A DNA stretch of 64,000 nt. Source: Liriodendron chinense (lineage: Eukaryota; Streptophyta; Magnoliopsida; Magnoliales; Magnoliaceae). Every line of letters begins with the position of its first letter. The stretch's first letter is position 1. The stretch spans positions 3,658,001-3,722,000 of the forward strand of contig PVNU02000424.1 in the NCBI GenBank assembly GCA_003013855.2, read 5' to 3'. Under the pieces are notes generated by a model. It saw only the letters and a program-made list of their open reading frames with translations, had not been told where the DNA came from and did not search any database. A program made the position numbers and the translations under genes. Below, one piece after another: positions 34,284-45,676 of this stretch.

Positions 34284-35912
34284 TCAAGATAGTAAGTGCC
34301 AGGGTCGCACAATTTTGATGACTCGATACGGGCCTTCCCAATTTGGATCAAGCGACCGAGCAGGAACTCCAAGGTTCTGTCTGAGGACTAAGTCACCGAG
34401 CTGGAAAGCTCTAGGCCGAACTTTAGCGTTACAGTAGCGAGCAATGCGCTGCTGATATGCTGCTGCTCGTATCTGGGAGGTAATTCTCCGTTCTTCCAAG
34501 AGATCGAGGTGAAGTCGAAGACCTTCCTGATTACAAGTGGGATCGTACTGCTCGATCCAATATGAAGGTACTTGAATTTCAACTGGTACTACAGCGTCAG
34601 TTCCGAATGCCAAGGAGAAGGGAGTTTCGCCTGTAGACGTGCGAGTTGTAGTCCTATACGCCCATAAGACTTCTGGCAGGAGTTCTGGCCACATGCCTTT
34701 ACATTCATCGAGCTTGGTCTTTAAATGGTGCTTGATGATTTTATTCACTGCTTCAACTTGCCCATTTGCCTGAGGGTGATAGGGAGAAGTGCGGATATTG
34801 CGTATCTTCCACGTTTCGCAAAATTCATCGAAAGCGGCGTTGTCAAATTGCTTTCCATTGTCGGTATTTATAGTATGGGGGAGTCCATAACGGCATATGA
34901 TGTTTCTCCATACGAACTTAGTGGTTTGTTTCTCAGTAATTCTGGCTAGTGGCTCCGCCTCGGCCCATTTGGTGAAGTAATCGACCCCTACTATCGCGAA
35001 CCTATTTTGTCCTTTTTCCGATTGGCAAAGGCCCGATGATATCGACCCCCCATTGAGCGAAGGGCCAAGGGCTATCAATTGGAGTCATTTGCTCGGATGG
35101 TAAATGAGGTATAGGAGAGTATCGCTGGCACTTTCACATCTTTTAGAGAATTCAATTGCATCTGCCTTCATAGTGGGCCAATAGTATCCTTGCCTCATTG
35201 CCTTATACGCTAGAGATCGCCCCCTTGGGTGGTTACCACATGCCCCCTGGTATATTTCATCTAGAACACGATGTGCCTCTTCTGGGTGAAGACACCTTAA
35301 ATAGGGCAAGGAAAAACTCTTACGTAACAATATTCCATCTTGTAAGGTATACTTGGCGGCTCGATGACGGATTTGTCGGGCGGCTTTCTTATCGTCTGAG
35401 AGGTATCCGTCTCTGAGATAAAGGAGTATGGGGTCCATCCAACATGGAGACGGATGTATAGCAATCACCTGCTCGAGAGTTGCTTGGTCGATACTTGAGT
35501 TCTGAAGGTGCTCAATGGGAATTGAATATGATAACTCAGATTCCGGTGCAGAGGCGAGTTTTGCCAAAGAATCAGCGAGTTTATTCTTCTCGCGAGGGAT
35601 GTGGATTATTTCATAATTCTTCAGCTTTGCAAGCAGAATGAGCACTTGAGATTTGTATAAGGCCATCCTTTCTTCTTTTGCTTCGAATTCGCCAAGTACT
35701 TGATTGACTATGAGCTGAGAATCACTATAAATGAGTAGGTTTTGAATTGAAAGGACGTTTGCTAGTTCGAGGCCAACGATCAGGGCCTCATATTCTGCTT
35801 CATTATTTGAGATGCAAGAATCGAAACGTAAAGCATATTGGAAATGCGACCCGTCTGGAGTGACTAGAATTAGGCCCGCACCACTACCAGTGGCCCGTGA
35901 GGACCCGTCCAC
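34284..35912 (-). pseudogene. pol: archaeal-type RNase H and integrase of Tat element
   Basis: Starts MDGSSRATGSGAGLILVTPD, then NNEAEYEALIVGLELA, YSDSQLIVNQ and KLADSLAKLA: the D-E-D-D RNase H set, here the additional domain typical of Tat/Ogre. Integrase follows: zinc-binding H-H-C region near 35160-35260 (GACGNHPRGR, GYYWPTM), then the catalytic core VGVDYFTKWAEAE, INTDNGKQF and NGQVEAVNK (D, D, E) and a C-terminal GDLVLR / NWEGPYRV. Integrase inserts cDNA into nuclear DNA. Between about 35130 and 34995 the coding frame shifts out and back, so the zinc-core linker is broken, and the C-terminus shifts near 34300. Catalytic residues remain. Confidence 0.85.
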
Positions 35913-35939
35913 AAAGAGTGACCAGGAAGGCTGGTAGCT

Positions 35940-37071
35940 GATCGCGGCATTATCATCGAAAGAGGAATATGTGAATTCAGCGATAAAGTCAACTACGGCC
36001 TGGCCCTTGATTGCAGTCTTGGGGTAGACCGATATGTCGTGCTCACTGATCTCGACCGCCCATTTAGTTAATCGTCCAGAAGCCTCAGGTTTTTGAAGGA
36101 CTTGTCGCAGCGGATGATTTGTTGGTACTAAAATAGCGTGGGCTTGAAAAGTATGGTCGCAGTTTTCGGGCTGCCGTGACTAAAGCAAGGGTTAGTTTCT
36201 CCATATCAGAATATCGAGTTTCAGTGTCCACCATTGCTCGACTGATATAATAAACGGGCCTTTGTATCCCGGAATCTTCTCTTATTAAAGCGACGCTAAC
36301 GGCCGTGGAGGACACAGATAAATAAAGGATGAGTTGCTCGTGCGCCACGAGTTTAGATAAAACAGGAGGTGTGCTCATATACTGCTTCAGTTATTGAAAG
36401 GCTTCTTCGCACTGTGGTGTCCACTCCTAATCAAATTTGGCTGTGACACGGAGGAGCTTAAAGAAGGGTAAGCACTTGTCAGATGCCCGTGAAATGAACC
36501 TATTTAGCGATGCAATGCGGCCAGCCAGACGTTGGACGTCTTTAAAAGTGGTTGGGGATTTTATCTCTATCAAAGCTTTTATTTTTTCAGGATTTGCCTC
36601 AATTCCTCGCTGGCCGACCATAAATCCAAGAAATTTTCCAACAAACACCCCAAACGCAGACTTTTCTGGGTTTAGCTTCATCTGATATTTCCTCATCAGG
36701 TCGAAGGCTTCTCGAAGATCTGAAAGGTAATCGTCTTCTACGACACTTTTCACGAGCATGTCATCAACATAGACTTCCATATTCCTGTCGATTTGCGTGG
36801 TGAATATTTTGTTGACGAGACGCTGATAGGTGGCCCCTGCATTTTTAAGACCAAACGGCATTACCTGGTAGCAATATAGACCTCGGTCAGTGATGAAGGC
36901 AGTATGCTGGCTATCGGGCGGATGCATCATGATCTGGTTGTAACCAGAATAAGTGTCCATAAAACTGAGCAGAGCATGCCCAGCTGTTGAATCAACCAAC
37001 TGGTCGATTCGCGGGGTCGGGAAGCTATCTTTGGGGCATGCTTTGTTCAAATCTGAATAATCGACACACAT
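35940..37071 (-). pseudogene. pol: reverse transcriptase and RNase H of Tat element
   Basis: RT copies the element RNA in the particle. The frame shows MCVDYSDLNKACPKDSFP, FMDTYSGYNQI, LYCYQVMPFGLKNAG and the catalytic YVDDMLVKS (about 36760-36786), then FLGFMVGQRGIEANP. The frame is interrupted at TAG 36427-36429 and TAA 36391-36393, then continues with the RNase H segment LILYLSVSSTAVSVAL, RPVYYISRAM and TRYSDMEKL, and shifts near 36100. Homology continues to about 35940 where it joins the archaeal-type RNase H. Not functional as it stands. Confidence 0.85.
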
Positions 37072-37104
37072 TCTCCATTTGCCATTAGATTTCCGAACTG
37101 AGAA

Positions 37105-38460
37105 CTACATCGCGACCCATTCTGGGTAGTCAACCTCTTTTATGAAATTGACCGTAAGCAGCTTCTCGACTTCAGCCTTAATCGCCATTTGCCTTTCTGC
37201 AGTGAAGGCACGTCGGTGCTGATGGACGGGTTTATGCTTCGAGTCGATGTTCAGACGGTGTGTGATGACACTAGGGTCAATGCCAGGCATGTCTCGGTGA
37301 GGCCAGGCAAACACATCTTGATATTCAGTGAGGAGGCAGATCAAATCTGCTCGAAAGACATTCCTCAAAGAGGATCCCACACAAACAACTTTGGATGGGT
37401 CATCTTCATTTATATGAATCGCTACTGTCTCTTCCCCGGGAGTTCCTGATTGGAGAGCATCCTCTCTCGGGTCCAACGATGTATCCGCTGGGGAGTTGGA
37501 TGAACCTTGTGCTACCATCATAACTGGTGTCGCTTGTGCTTTCTTTCTGTCTTGTAGGGCTATCTCATAACAAGACCGGGCCTCTTTTTGGTTTCCTTGT
37601 ACAACCTCAACACCATTCGGGGTAGGAAATTTGACGCACAAATACAAAGGATGTAAAGCTGCCCCAACCTTATTAAGAGATGGCTGCCCCAAAATGTCGT
37701 TGTACGCTGATCTTCGGTCCACCACAAGAAAATTTATGAAGATAGTCATCTTCGCTGGACTCTCCCCAAAGGTGACTGGAAGGTCAATGCTTCCTTCAGG
37801 CGTCACCACTTCGCCCCCGAAGCCGATGAGGGGAGTTGAGACTGGCTTGAGTAGGCTTCTGGCGAGTGCCATTTTGTTGAAAGCCTCCAGGTATAGAATA
37901 TAAGCAGAGCTACCTGTATCCACCATAATACGATAAGTCAAATAGTTTGATACCTTTAGAGCGACTACGATGGAGTCTTCGTGAGGGAAGTGAATTCCCT
38001 TTGCATTTTCGAGGGAGAAGGAAATCGGAGGATGACTGGTTTTTAACGCGTTGGGCGTCTGTTCCAGCCAGTAGATTTGCTGGGGCTTCTTGGACGCTTT
38101 ACCAATGTATGCTTTTCTTGAAGCTTGAGAATCGCCACCACAAGCTGGTCCCCCGACGATGGTGCGAATTTCGCTAGTAGGTTCAACGTCTTCTTGTGAA
38201 GTATGATGGTGAGGCGACTTCTTCTGGTGGGGTGAGGCTTTTGCCCTTTCTGGTGATTGACCTTGACGAGCAACATAATCTTGGAGATGGCCCTTTCGAA
38301 TGAGAGCTTCGATATAATCTCGCAGAGATATGCAGTCTTGGGTTCTATGCCCATGATCTTTGTGGAAGTAACAAAACTTGCCCTTATCTCTCTTTTCAGG
38401 ATCAGATTTGATCTTGGCCGGCCATTTTACATATGGTTTATGTTTAATCTCCATTAACAC
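37105..38460 (-). pseudogene. gag C-terminus, aspartic protease and RT N-terminus of Tat element (451 aa)
   Basis: Order: a knuckle-like CYFHKDHGHRTQDC (about residues 31-44), a charged linker, LKTSHPPISFSLENAKGIHFPHEDS-type region, the protease motif IMVDTGSSAYIL (about 180), YNDILGQPSLN (about 260), and DVFAWPHRDMPGIDP (about 390), which begins RT. Protease cuts the polyprotein. The frame ends at TAG 37105-37107 inside RT; the downstream RT is in the same frame, so a single nonsense codon separates them. The 5' end is a frameshift junction with gag, not a true start. Confidence 0.85.
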
Positions 38461-39660
38461 CTTTTCATGGGATTGGTTGAGAGGAGTATAGTTATGATAT
38501 TTACCAGAATAAGGCTTCTTGGGAGAGCGGTCTCGTCGATCACGTCGGTATTTTTTATCTGGGGCGAGATTTCCTCCGGCTTGCGCTTCTTACCCTGTAT
38601 ACCATGACGTGCCAGAGCAACTTCTTCTGCATTGATATACTTCTGAGCTTTAGCTTGGAATTCTGCCATAGTTTTTGGAGGGCTTTTATCTAAGGCAAAT
38701 CTGAATTTATCGCTCGTAATTCCGACTATGAGGGCGGTGAGGCATTTTTCTTCGGTATAACCTTCAGTTTGGACGGCCTCAGCAGTAAACCGTACCGTGA
38801 ACTCCTTTATCGTCTCCCCATGCTGCTGTTTTAAATCCATTAAGTGGGACGCTGGCTTCTTGGTGCGGATGCTTCCCATGAATTGAGAAAGGAAAAGCTC
38901 CGACAGTTGTGAAAAGGAGCCGATAGATCGAGGCTTCAGCCCCCGGAACCACGTACGAGCTGCTTCCTTTAAAGTTAGGGAAAAAGCTCTACACATGATT
39001 TCTGACCCATGTCCCTCCAGCTCCATAAGAGACCTATAAGTTTCCAAGTGTTCGAGCGGATCGCCTATACCTGTATATGGAGCGATGACAAGTGTACGGT
39101 ATTTTTTAGGTAAAGGTGCTCCCATGACCTCGCTGGTGAAAGGAGACTCGGATCGATGTATCGACGCCACAACAGTCGATGGTCGATTTGCCTGATATCG
39201 CTGCTCCATGACATCAAAACGATCATGGATTCTTTTGAGGTCTCCTTCCCATGGTAAAGTATAACCTGACGTTTCGACTGTGGACCCCTGAGATTGATGT
39301 TGACGAGAAGCACTAGAATGTATGGAATGTGGAGGTAGCACAGGGGGTTGGTTGATAAAGCGGCGTTTGATTTGATGGAGGATGATTTGGTTGGACCTGT
39401 GGCTCGTCCACAGAATGTCTAGAAGCCACCGGTATGGGTTGCGATGGTAACCCTTCGAAAGGTTGTCTCTGCGGCTCCAAGAAATGCTGATCAAGCCGAT
39501 TAGACAGGGCTTGAACTCCGGCGTTGAGGGTTAGAAGGGTATTTCCAAGGAAACGCATGACGTCTTCTTGACTTCCGGAAGCCTCAAATAATGGGTTCGC
39601 TGATCGCACATTTGGAGCTCCTTGAGGGATGTTTATTGAAGTGGTTTGAGGAACAGGCAC
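38454..39660 (-). pseudogene. gag: gag of Tat element
   Basis: From ATG 39660 an N-terminal Pro/Gln-rich segment (MPVPQTTSINIPQGAPN, NTLLTLNAGVQALSNRLDQH) precedes a frameshift near 39330. The capsid core follows in the next frame: APLPKKYRTLVIAPYTGIGD, DPLEHLETY, FSLTLKEAARTWFRGLKPRS, FLSQFMGS, LKQQHGETIKEFTVRFTAEA and KYINAEEVALAR, typical of plant Tat/RIRE2-type gag. A second shift near 38560 leads into the knuckle-protease frame. It starts about 125 bp inside the primer site. Confidence 0.85.
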
Positions 39661-39783
39661 TAATTCTGTAACGTCAGGCGGAGGTAATGTTTGCCTTGAT
39701 GTGGAAGGATGAACAGTCTTTTAGGAGGCTGGTGGAAGGATTTTGATCAGTGGTAAGAACGACTGACTTTGATGATCAAATCG

Positions 39784-39801
39784 TTCCCACAGACGGCGCC
39801 A
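39784..39801 (-). promoter_or_regulatory. primer-binding site of Tat element
   Basis: Minus strand TGGCGCCGTCTGTGGGAA begins three bases inside the 5' LTR. This sequence is common in Tat-lineage elements; the exact primer tRNA was not verified. It fixes the right LTR as the 5' LTR. Confidence 0.88.
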
Positions 39802-39804
39802 AAA

Positions 39805-40768
39805 TGTTTACGTCAGATTTTGTAACAGGGTCCTCCAGATGTTCACCTTCTCTCCAAGAGATTTCCTCCTTGGACCTGAAAGGAGACAGAAAGTAACTAA
39901 GGGTGGCCAGCGTCCAGCCGTTGGACCTTCGATGCTTAAGTTAGATAGGGAGAGGTGGAAAGAGAACAAATAAACAACGGGGGCTAAAGATTGAGTATTG
40001 TGTACCTTCTTATTGATGAAACCATTTATTTATATAGATTCGAATGTCCCACTCTGTTACGTAAGATATCGAACTACTGATTTCATGGGATAAGGTGTTT
40101 ATCCAGCTTATCCTCAGATAAAGGAATAATCTAATCCAATTACTCACCAAATCAATTACGTTCCTTGATAACGATCCCTTGAGACGCGGAGCCATAGACG
40201 AAGATAAGCCCAAAATCGGCCTATGCGGGCTGCTGGTACTAGAGGTTAAGGGATGTCATCGCTGATCATCAGTAAAAGCTGCCCACATGTCGGAAGATGC
40301 TCGTGAGACCAGGTGCTCGCATATTGAGATGTGACGCCTTTTAACGACTTGCGAGAAGGACTGCTAGCAGATCGAGAAGGATATTTCCCTCCTTGTAATA
40401 TTCGACTATTGACCATAAGGGCTCGAAGACTCGGTAACTGTGTTCCGTATTTATCTAATACGATCACCGCTAGCAGATGATTTCGAGAGTCGAATAAAGG
40501 TGCTCGCAGGATCAGGACATCGTGAGAATATGCGAGCCGCGAGCAGATGATCTCGAGAGTCGAATAAAGCTGCTCGTAGGATCAGGACATCGTGAGAATA
40601 TGCAAGCCGCGAGCAGATGATCTCGAGAGTCGAATAAAGCTACTCGCAGGATCAGGACATCGCGAGAATATACGAGCCACGAGCAGATGATCTCAACAGT
40701 CGAATAAAGCTGCTCGCAGGATCAGAACATCGCGAGAATATACGATCTCTGCTATTTTAACTATAACA
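39805..40768 (-). repeat. 5' LTR of Tat element (964 bp)
   Basis: Plus strand TGTTTACGTCAG...CTATAACA. Contains four copies of the ~70-bp U3 unit (starts 40473, 40543, 40613, 40683) and a minus-strand CTATATAAATAA TATA box near 40024-40040. The outer edge is followed by GTTAC. Confidence 0.94.
40473..40752 (-). repeat. 70-bp U3 tandem, four copies (5' LTR)
   Basis: Same unit as in the 3' LTR, with one more copy. Copy-number difference between the two LTRs of one insertion implies a change after or during the last transposition. Confidence 0.88.
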
Positions 40769-40825
40769 GTTACTTATCTGATTAGTAGCTTATCTTAAGT
40801 AACTTGCAATCCAAACGGGCCCTTA

Positions 40826-43800
40826 GGGACCCAACTGTCAATTACTTGACTCAGATTAACTTGATGTAGGAGTGATCTGTATGTGTTGTAAATTTAAATA
40901 AAAACAATTTAAGGAAGGTTAAGACAACTCAAATGTCACATTAATGGACCGTTAGTACACATCAGTCCGTCTAAGTTAGGTTAGAAGACTTTTGTGGTGA
41001 ACCTGAGTGTGACTTTCCATAAAGAAAATTTAGGAAAGAAATCCCAACTAGAAAAGTCTATTTATAGTAAGTTTTTTGGATTAGAATAGAAGGTCAGGAT
41101 CGTTCAAAAAAGAACCCTAAGTAGACCGTTAAGAAAGAAAAGGATAAAAATGAAACAAAATGGGAAGTGTATTCAAAGGACATCAATGGATGTGCATTAT
41201 TTGTATGTGGAAACATTTTAGTGAGTGATTCTAAATCTAAGACACTTATACTCTCTAATTGTGTTTTATATGACCAATTTTTATTTTTTGAAAGTTCCGT
41301 TCACATGAAAGTTATTTTTAAAAAGTTTAATTACAGAAAGTTCTATTTTTAATAAGTTATTTATGAAAAGTTCTAAAAAAAACTGTTAATTTTGAAAAGT
41401 TATGCATCCATCCATGACAAAAACACCATTATGAGTGATTTATACGAGTGATGCATGGTGAGGCTATTTCATGAGTGATTTATATGAATGATGGTGAGGT
41501 TATTTCACGAGTGATTTATACGAGTGATAATGAGGTTATTTCATCAATGAGATGCAAGAGTGAAGCTGAGATTTATGAGTGACAGGAGTGTATTTGAGGT
41601 ATACTTATAAGTGATAATGAGTGAATGAATTATTAAATAAATGACCGTCAATCCTTGAGGTTGAAGTCCCTATCAGTGAAATGACTCTTTTGTGAAACTT
41701 AGGGTGGCCTAAGAATTTAGGCACCTATCTATCTAACTAGAGATGAGTGATATTAGATCAATTGAAAAGAAATTGGTCGTGGTGTTATACTAAAAGTTGT
41801 ATCTTAAAATGCATAAAACTCATGCATATTGATTTCATTTTATAAGTATTTTTTCTTAAATGTTATTTTTGGAAACTCTTGATATTTCTTGTATTCAGAA
41901 TTATTCACTGGGCATTTTGGCTCATACTATTCATTGATGAAAAACTGCGGACTAAGGAGTGGGTCGAAATACTTCGGAGTTGACAGGACGGCACTTTTAT
42001 CATTGATGATTTTCTCTAGTCTTATTTAGATTTGGACGATATTGGTTGATCAGTTTGTGTTTATTTTTATGAGACACATTGAGTTTAATGATGGATTATT
42101 GGTCTTTGATTATCATTAAATTTTAATAAAATTTCTTAGTTTCTTTTTATTTGCATGGAGTAATGTGCAATGTATGGTGGATGTTTAAATTAATACCCTA
42201 ATCCAAGTCATGTCTCTTATCCCGAGGCTAGAGTTAGCCTTAACCATTGTTTCGGATTTGAGGGCAGTGACACAAGCACCCCCTTATGAGCATTAAAAGG
42301 ACCCCTTATCTCGTTATCCAATTGTTAGAGTGATAAATATTTATTGAACTGTTAAAATGAAAGTTATTTAATATACCTTTATAAACGCTCCCTTTGTGAG
42401 CAAGGCCCTCACTTCTGCTTTCGATTGCGTAGATGAGGCGTGGACTTAACTTAGATATGAAGATGCATTTGATTTTTGAAGTCATCATTAGTCGAATAAA
42501 AGCTTAGAATCCACAGTCGGCTAGAAACCGTATAATCACTTATAAGTTAGGAAATCACCAGATTCCCCCATTTGAATTACTTTTGCAATTGGTTTGCAAC
42601 CGTAAATTTTGTGTTAAGGGTTTCGATGATAAAAGAGGAAGGGGTAGGTCACATATTCTACACACATAATGAGTTGTCTCTACTCTATGGGATTTTATGA
42701 TTTTCAAGGAGATTTAGCAAAATTTTAGCATTATATATCTAACCATACTTCATAAAACCCACGAGGGGTCGACTAGACAAAAATAAAAAGGATTATAGCC
42801 TTACTCTGCAAAGTCAAATCTTTAGTAGGCGAATATAATAAAGAAAAAAAAAGTATACAAAAGAAATATAAATAAAAGTGTGAGTCGATGATGGAGATAT
42901 ATTGGAGGTGTATGCGGTAGAACGCAATCTGAGCTTGATTAAGATGTGGGAAGAAAAATGGGAGACCAAACACCATTTATGTACAAAAGGAATAGCTAGA
43001 TATCCCTTATTTTAACCCTACTCTTGACTTTGATGGCTTCTATTAAGGAATTATTTTTCATGTGTCAGCCTCCTAAGTCGAGCAACACCTCGGCATTAGT
43101 TAAGAATCTCTAAGGTCTTCGGAGAAGAGAACCCACCTAGATGTACCCATCCCAGCCCCTCTCTTACTCTCTATCCCTCTCCGTATTTCCTAAATAATAG
43201 CCATTGCACTGCATTTATAGATCGAGATCATCAGCTCTATTAGTCCTCAATCAGATCAACACCTCTGACACATGTGTGGTGCATGCGCGAGTGTGATAGA
43301 ACCGAAGGTGCGGCTCGATTCTAACCAGTTCAACTTCGACCCCAAGCGCCAAATTAGGTCGATACTTCATGCTCAACCATATATGATCAAGCCTGAAAAG
43401 TTCGATCTCCTATTTAACCACTCTCTCAACAAGTTCAAAGAGATCAGGCGATTACAGAGGGTAGGGTTCGTCCTCTGAAAATAGGTTGCGCCTTGCCTTT
43501 CATTAGAAAGGACTTATTCAAGATATGAAACCGATAACAATGACAGACAGTTGAACAAATCGACTATCGGACAAACAATTATGCAGAATAAGACTAATTG
43601 TATTGAGATAGAATGTCCAATGAGCGTAGACCAGCAACTACAACTAAGTTTATCCAACGAGCGTGGAGGAGCGATTACAACTACTCTTAGATTACAGATT
43701 ACGTTAAGATAAACTAGGAAAAGGATAAATAGAGTTTGTTGTTTGATTAGTGTGAGAAGCTTTCCTCTGTAGATTTTTCCTCTTATTTATAGATCAGTAA

Positions 43801-44040
43801 AAACCATCTAGTTCCCTTCTTTACTCCGGCTGTTATGATTCTTGAAAGTCCTTGAGACCTTTCATCTCCTCTGCAATGTTCAAACTCCTCATCTCTTACA
43901 TCAACCGCTCCTGTATTGACCACTCACCTTCTAGAAGACGTGCTCCAATCTCTAGCTGTCACCTCTCACTCCAAGAAATCTGCTTCATGTGACTTTGCGA
44001 ATCACGCACGTGATGTACCTAAAATTGCATCGGTAGTTTA
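40826..44040. other. unclassified noncoding block
   Basis: No recognised protein. There is a short tandem array at 41433-41560. A 68-codon frame at 43272-43478 (MCGACASVIEPKVRLDSN...) matches no family I know. 43490-44040 has a minus-strand GATCTATAAATAAGAGG TATA-like box near 43787, so it may be part of a minus-strand LTR. Several AAAAGTT-type short repeats occur at 41290-41400. Confidence 0.4.
41433..41560. repeat. 36-40-bp tandem repeat, three copies
   Basis: GAGTGATTTATACGAGTGATG...TGAGG(T/C)TATTTC starts at 41433, 41473 and 41509. Short GAGTGAT words continue to about 41630. Confidence 0.8.
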
Positions 44041-44714
44041 ACATGTCATCCTACGCTTTACAGTGCGGAAGCTTTTAGAGCTATTAGAACTATAGCTAAG
44101 TCCTAGAGGGGGGTGATTAAGACCGTTTAAAAATCACTTTTGAAATCCTCTTACCTAATTAAACTAATTAGCAATTATAAACTAATTAAGAAAGAACACT
44201 TAGCTTTCAAGCTTAAGTGGGTCCAATCACAAGGTTAGCATATGATAAACATATATACGACCTAGCCTAAACATGCATAGATAATCAAATGATTTAATTA
44301 ATCAAACACCTAATCTATGCAATCTATGTAGACTATAAGAGAATGGATCATAAGGCTCAAGTCTACACAACTTAGTGAAAGTACATCTTGTGTGTGGATG
44401 TGCCTATCTAATGCCTAGCATACATTCCTATCAAGCATTCATAATTAAACAATTAAACATACAATGTTAAGATAACAATGTCCTCAAATACATCATAAAT
44501 ACAAGTATGTATAGTGGTTCGACTTTGGGTCTACTCCACTCCTAGTTAAAGTACGCATCCCTTGAGCATACCGGCATTCATTAGGGAGTTTAAATCAGGC
44601 TCCTCCCAACCTAGGTGTTTCAAATCGGTTCCACCCTGCTGGGGAGTTTGCACAAGGTTCCTCCCAACCTATGACGGAAATTTTACTGGTTTATCTCTCA
44701 ACCAAGGTGTTTAC
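44041..44714 (+). repeat. left part of a Sire-like copia LTR (interrupted)
   Basis: GTGCGGAAGCTTTT, AAGTCCTAGAGGGGGGTGATT and the later GTGGTTCGACTTTGG...CTACTCCACTCC and AGGCTCCTCCCAACCT segments are typical of long plant Sire/Maximus LTRs. It breaks at the Athila-related LTR start (44715). The outer LTR edge was not located exactly. Its continuation is proposed at 48794-49362. Confidence 0.5.
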
Positions 44715-44918
44715 TGTTGAGCCATGAATATTACATATTCTAACCCCTTCTCATCATCACATTATGCATAGTTTTCATGTTTAAAGACCAATCTAATACA
44801 TGTTTTTGTGATCGTAGGAATGAGAGGGAGACTTCACCAATTCATGGTTAAAAGAGTCACTTTGTATGCATCAAAACAAGTGCCAAGAGGTGAAGGAAAT
44901 AAGAAGAAAGAAAGAGAA

Positions 44919-44997
<79 letters not shown>

Positions 44998-45164
44998 CTC
45001 TCGTAGACCGGTCGCCAGACAGGTCAATCACGCTCCAGAAATATAAATTTCTATTTCTGACTTCCGATTTTTACGGCGTTGTGCGTAACTCTTGCGTGTT
45101 TTCTTGAAGATTCTGCGTTGCTGGAGCCCAAAACCTATCAAAGGACACCTCCACCTCGTTCTTA
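44715..45164 (+). repeat. 5' fragment of an Athila-related LTR
   Basis: Begins TGTTGAGCC and matches 19327 onward through TATTCTAACC, GTTTAAAGACC, TTTTTGTGAT, GTAGGAATGAGAGGGAG. After a long AT run it has one AGACCGGTCG motif and a TATCAAAGGACACCTCC stretch corresponding to the TATAAAAGGACATCTCC region of the solo LTR. The 3' half is missing where the Tekay-type sequence starts; the junction near 45164 is approximate. Confidence 0.75.
44921..44992. repeat. (AT)36 microsatellite
   Basis: An uninterrupted AT run of about 72 bp inside the Athila-related LTR fragment. Frames on both strands encoding alternating Tyr-Ile are artefacts of it. Confidence 0.97.
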
Positions 45165-45660
45165 ACCTAACCTAGAAGAGATCTATCATAGCCTAAAATT
45201 TTATGAGTGATGGGGAACGAGTTAGGAGTCTCCAGAAAAATTTATAAAAATTTTGTAAGTTTGGAAGTACGATTTCTAATAGTGAAACTACTTCTGGTTC
45301 GGAAAATTTAGCCTAACCATGAAAATTCAAAATAAAATAACTATTCGTATAATTCGAGGGGACTAAATCACACAATTCAACAACTTGTTGAACTAAATAT
45401 GGGTAATGGATGAGAGCCCCAACCTATAAGCAAAAGTGGGAATAATCTTCCCGAAAATCATAAAATTCTCAGATTTCTACGTTCATCGTCTACCCTAACA
45501 ATTTCAAGGGGACCTAGGTATGGGTTTCAATGTTCATAACATTACATACTATCATTCATGAACATTCCTAAGTTAATTTATTACTAGTCTCAGGGGTCTT
45601 AAGTCCTAGGGTGAATTCATTATGTGATGGGTTGAGCATCACGCCCAGAGGTCCCGTTTA

Positions 45661-45673
45661 TGCTCTTATACCA
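45661..45673 (-). promoter_or_regulatory. primer-binding site of Tekay-type element
   Basis: Minus strand TGGTATAAGAGCA lies three bases from the LTR end GTGTTACA. It differs by one base from TGGTATCAGAGC (initiator tRNA-Met), the normal site in Tekay/Del. It proves this LTR is a 5' LTR. Confidence 0.82.
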
Positions 45674-45676
45674 ACT

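Larger units (their letters stand above)
30153..40768 (-). mobile_element. Tat-lineage Ty3/gypsy retrotransposon (10.6 kb), nested
   Basis: Two LTRs (875 and 964 bp) enclose, on the minus strand, gag, protease, RT, RNase H, an archaeal-type RNase H and integrase; GTTAC duplications flank it (30148-30152, 40769-40773). An extra archaeal-type RNase H between RNase H and integrase marks the Tat/Ogre group. A separate antisense gene lies between integrase and the 3' LTR. About 10 mismatches in the first 260 aligned LTR bases (roughly 96 percent) suggest a fairly recent insertion. It entered an existing Harbinger-type element. Confidence 0.95.
29117..40822. mobile_element. second PIF/Harbinger-type element, interrupted by a gypsy element
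   Basis: A perfect 14-bp inverted repeat GGGCCCGTTTGGAT / ATCCAAACGGGCCC bounds it, with TTA on both outer sides (29114-29116, 40823-40825). Removing the nested gypsy element leaves about 1.1 kb, a non-autonomous size, with no transposase. The right 49 bp after the insertion (CTTATCTGATTAG...AACTTGC) complement part of the left end, supporting the reconstruction of a single element. Confidence 0.9.

Noticed and set aside
43272..43478. 68-codon frame MCGACASVIEPKVRL
   Set aside because: No recognised family, no promoter or splice context; frames of this length are expected by chance.
44808..45107. Frame with a Tyr-Ile repeat
   Set aside because: Translation of the AT microsatellite inside an LTR fragment.
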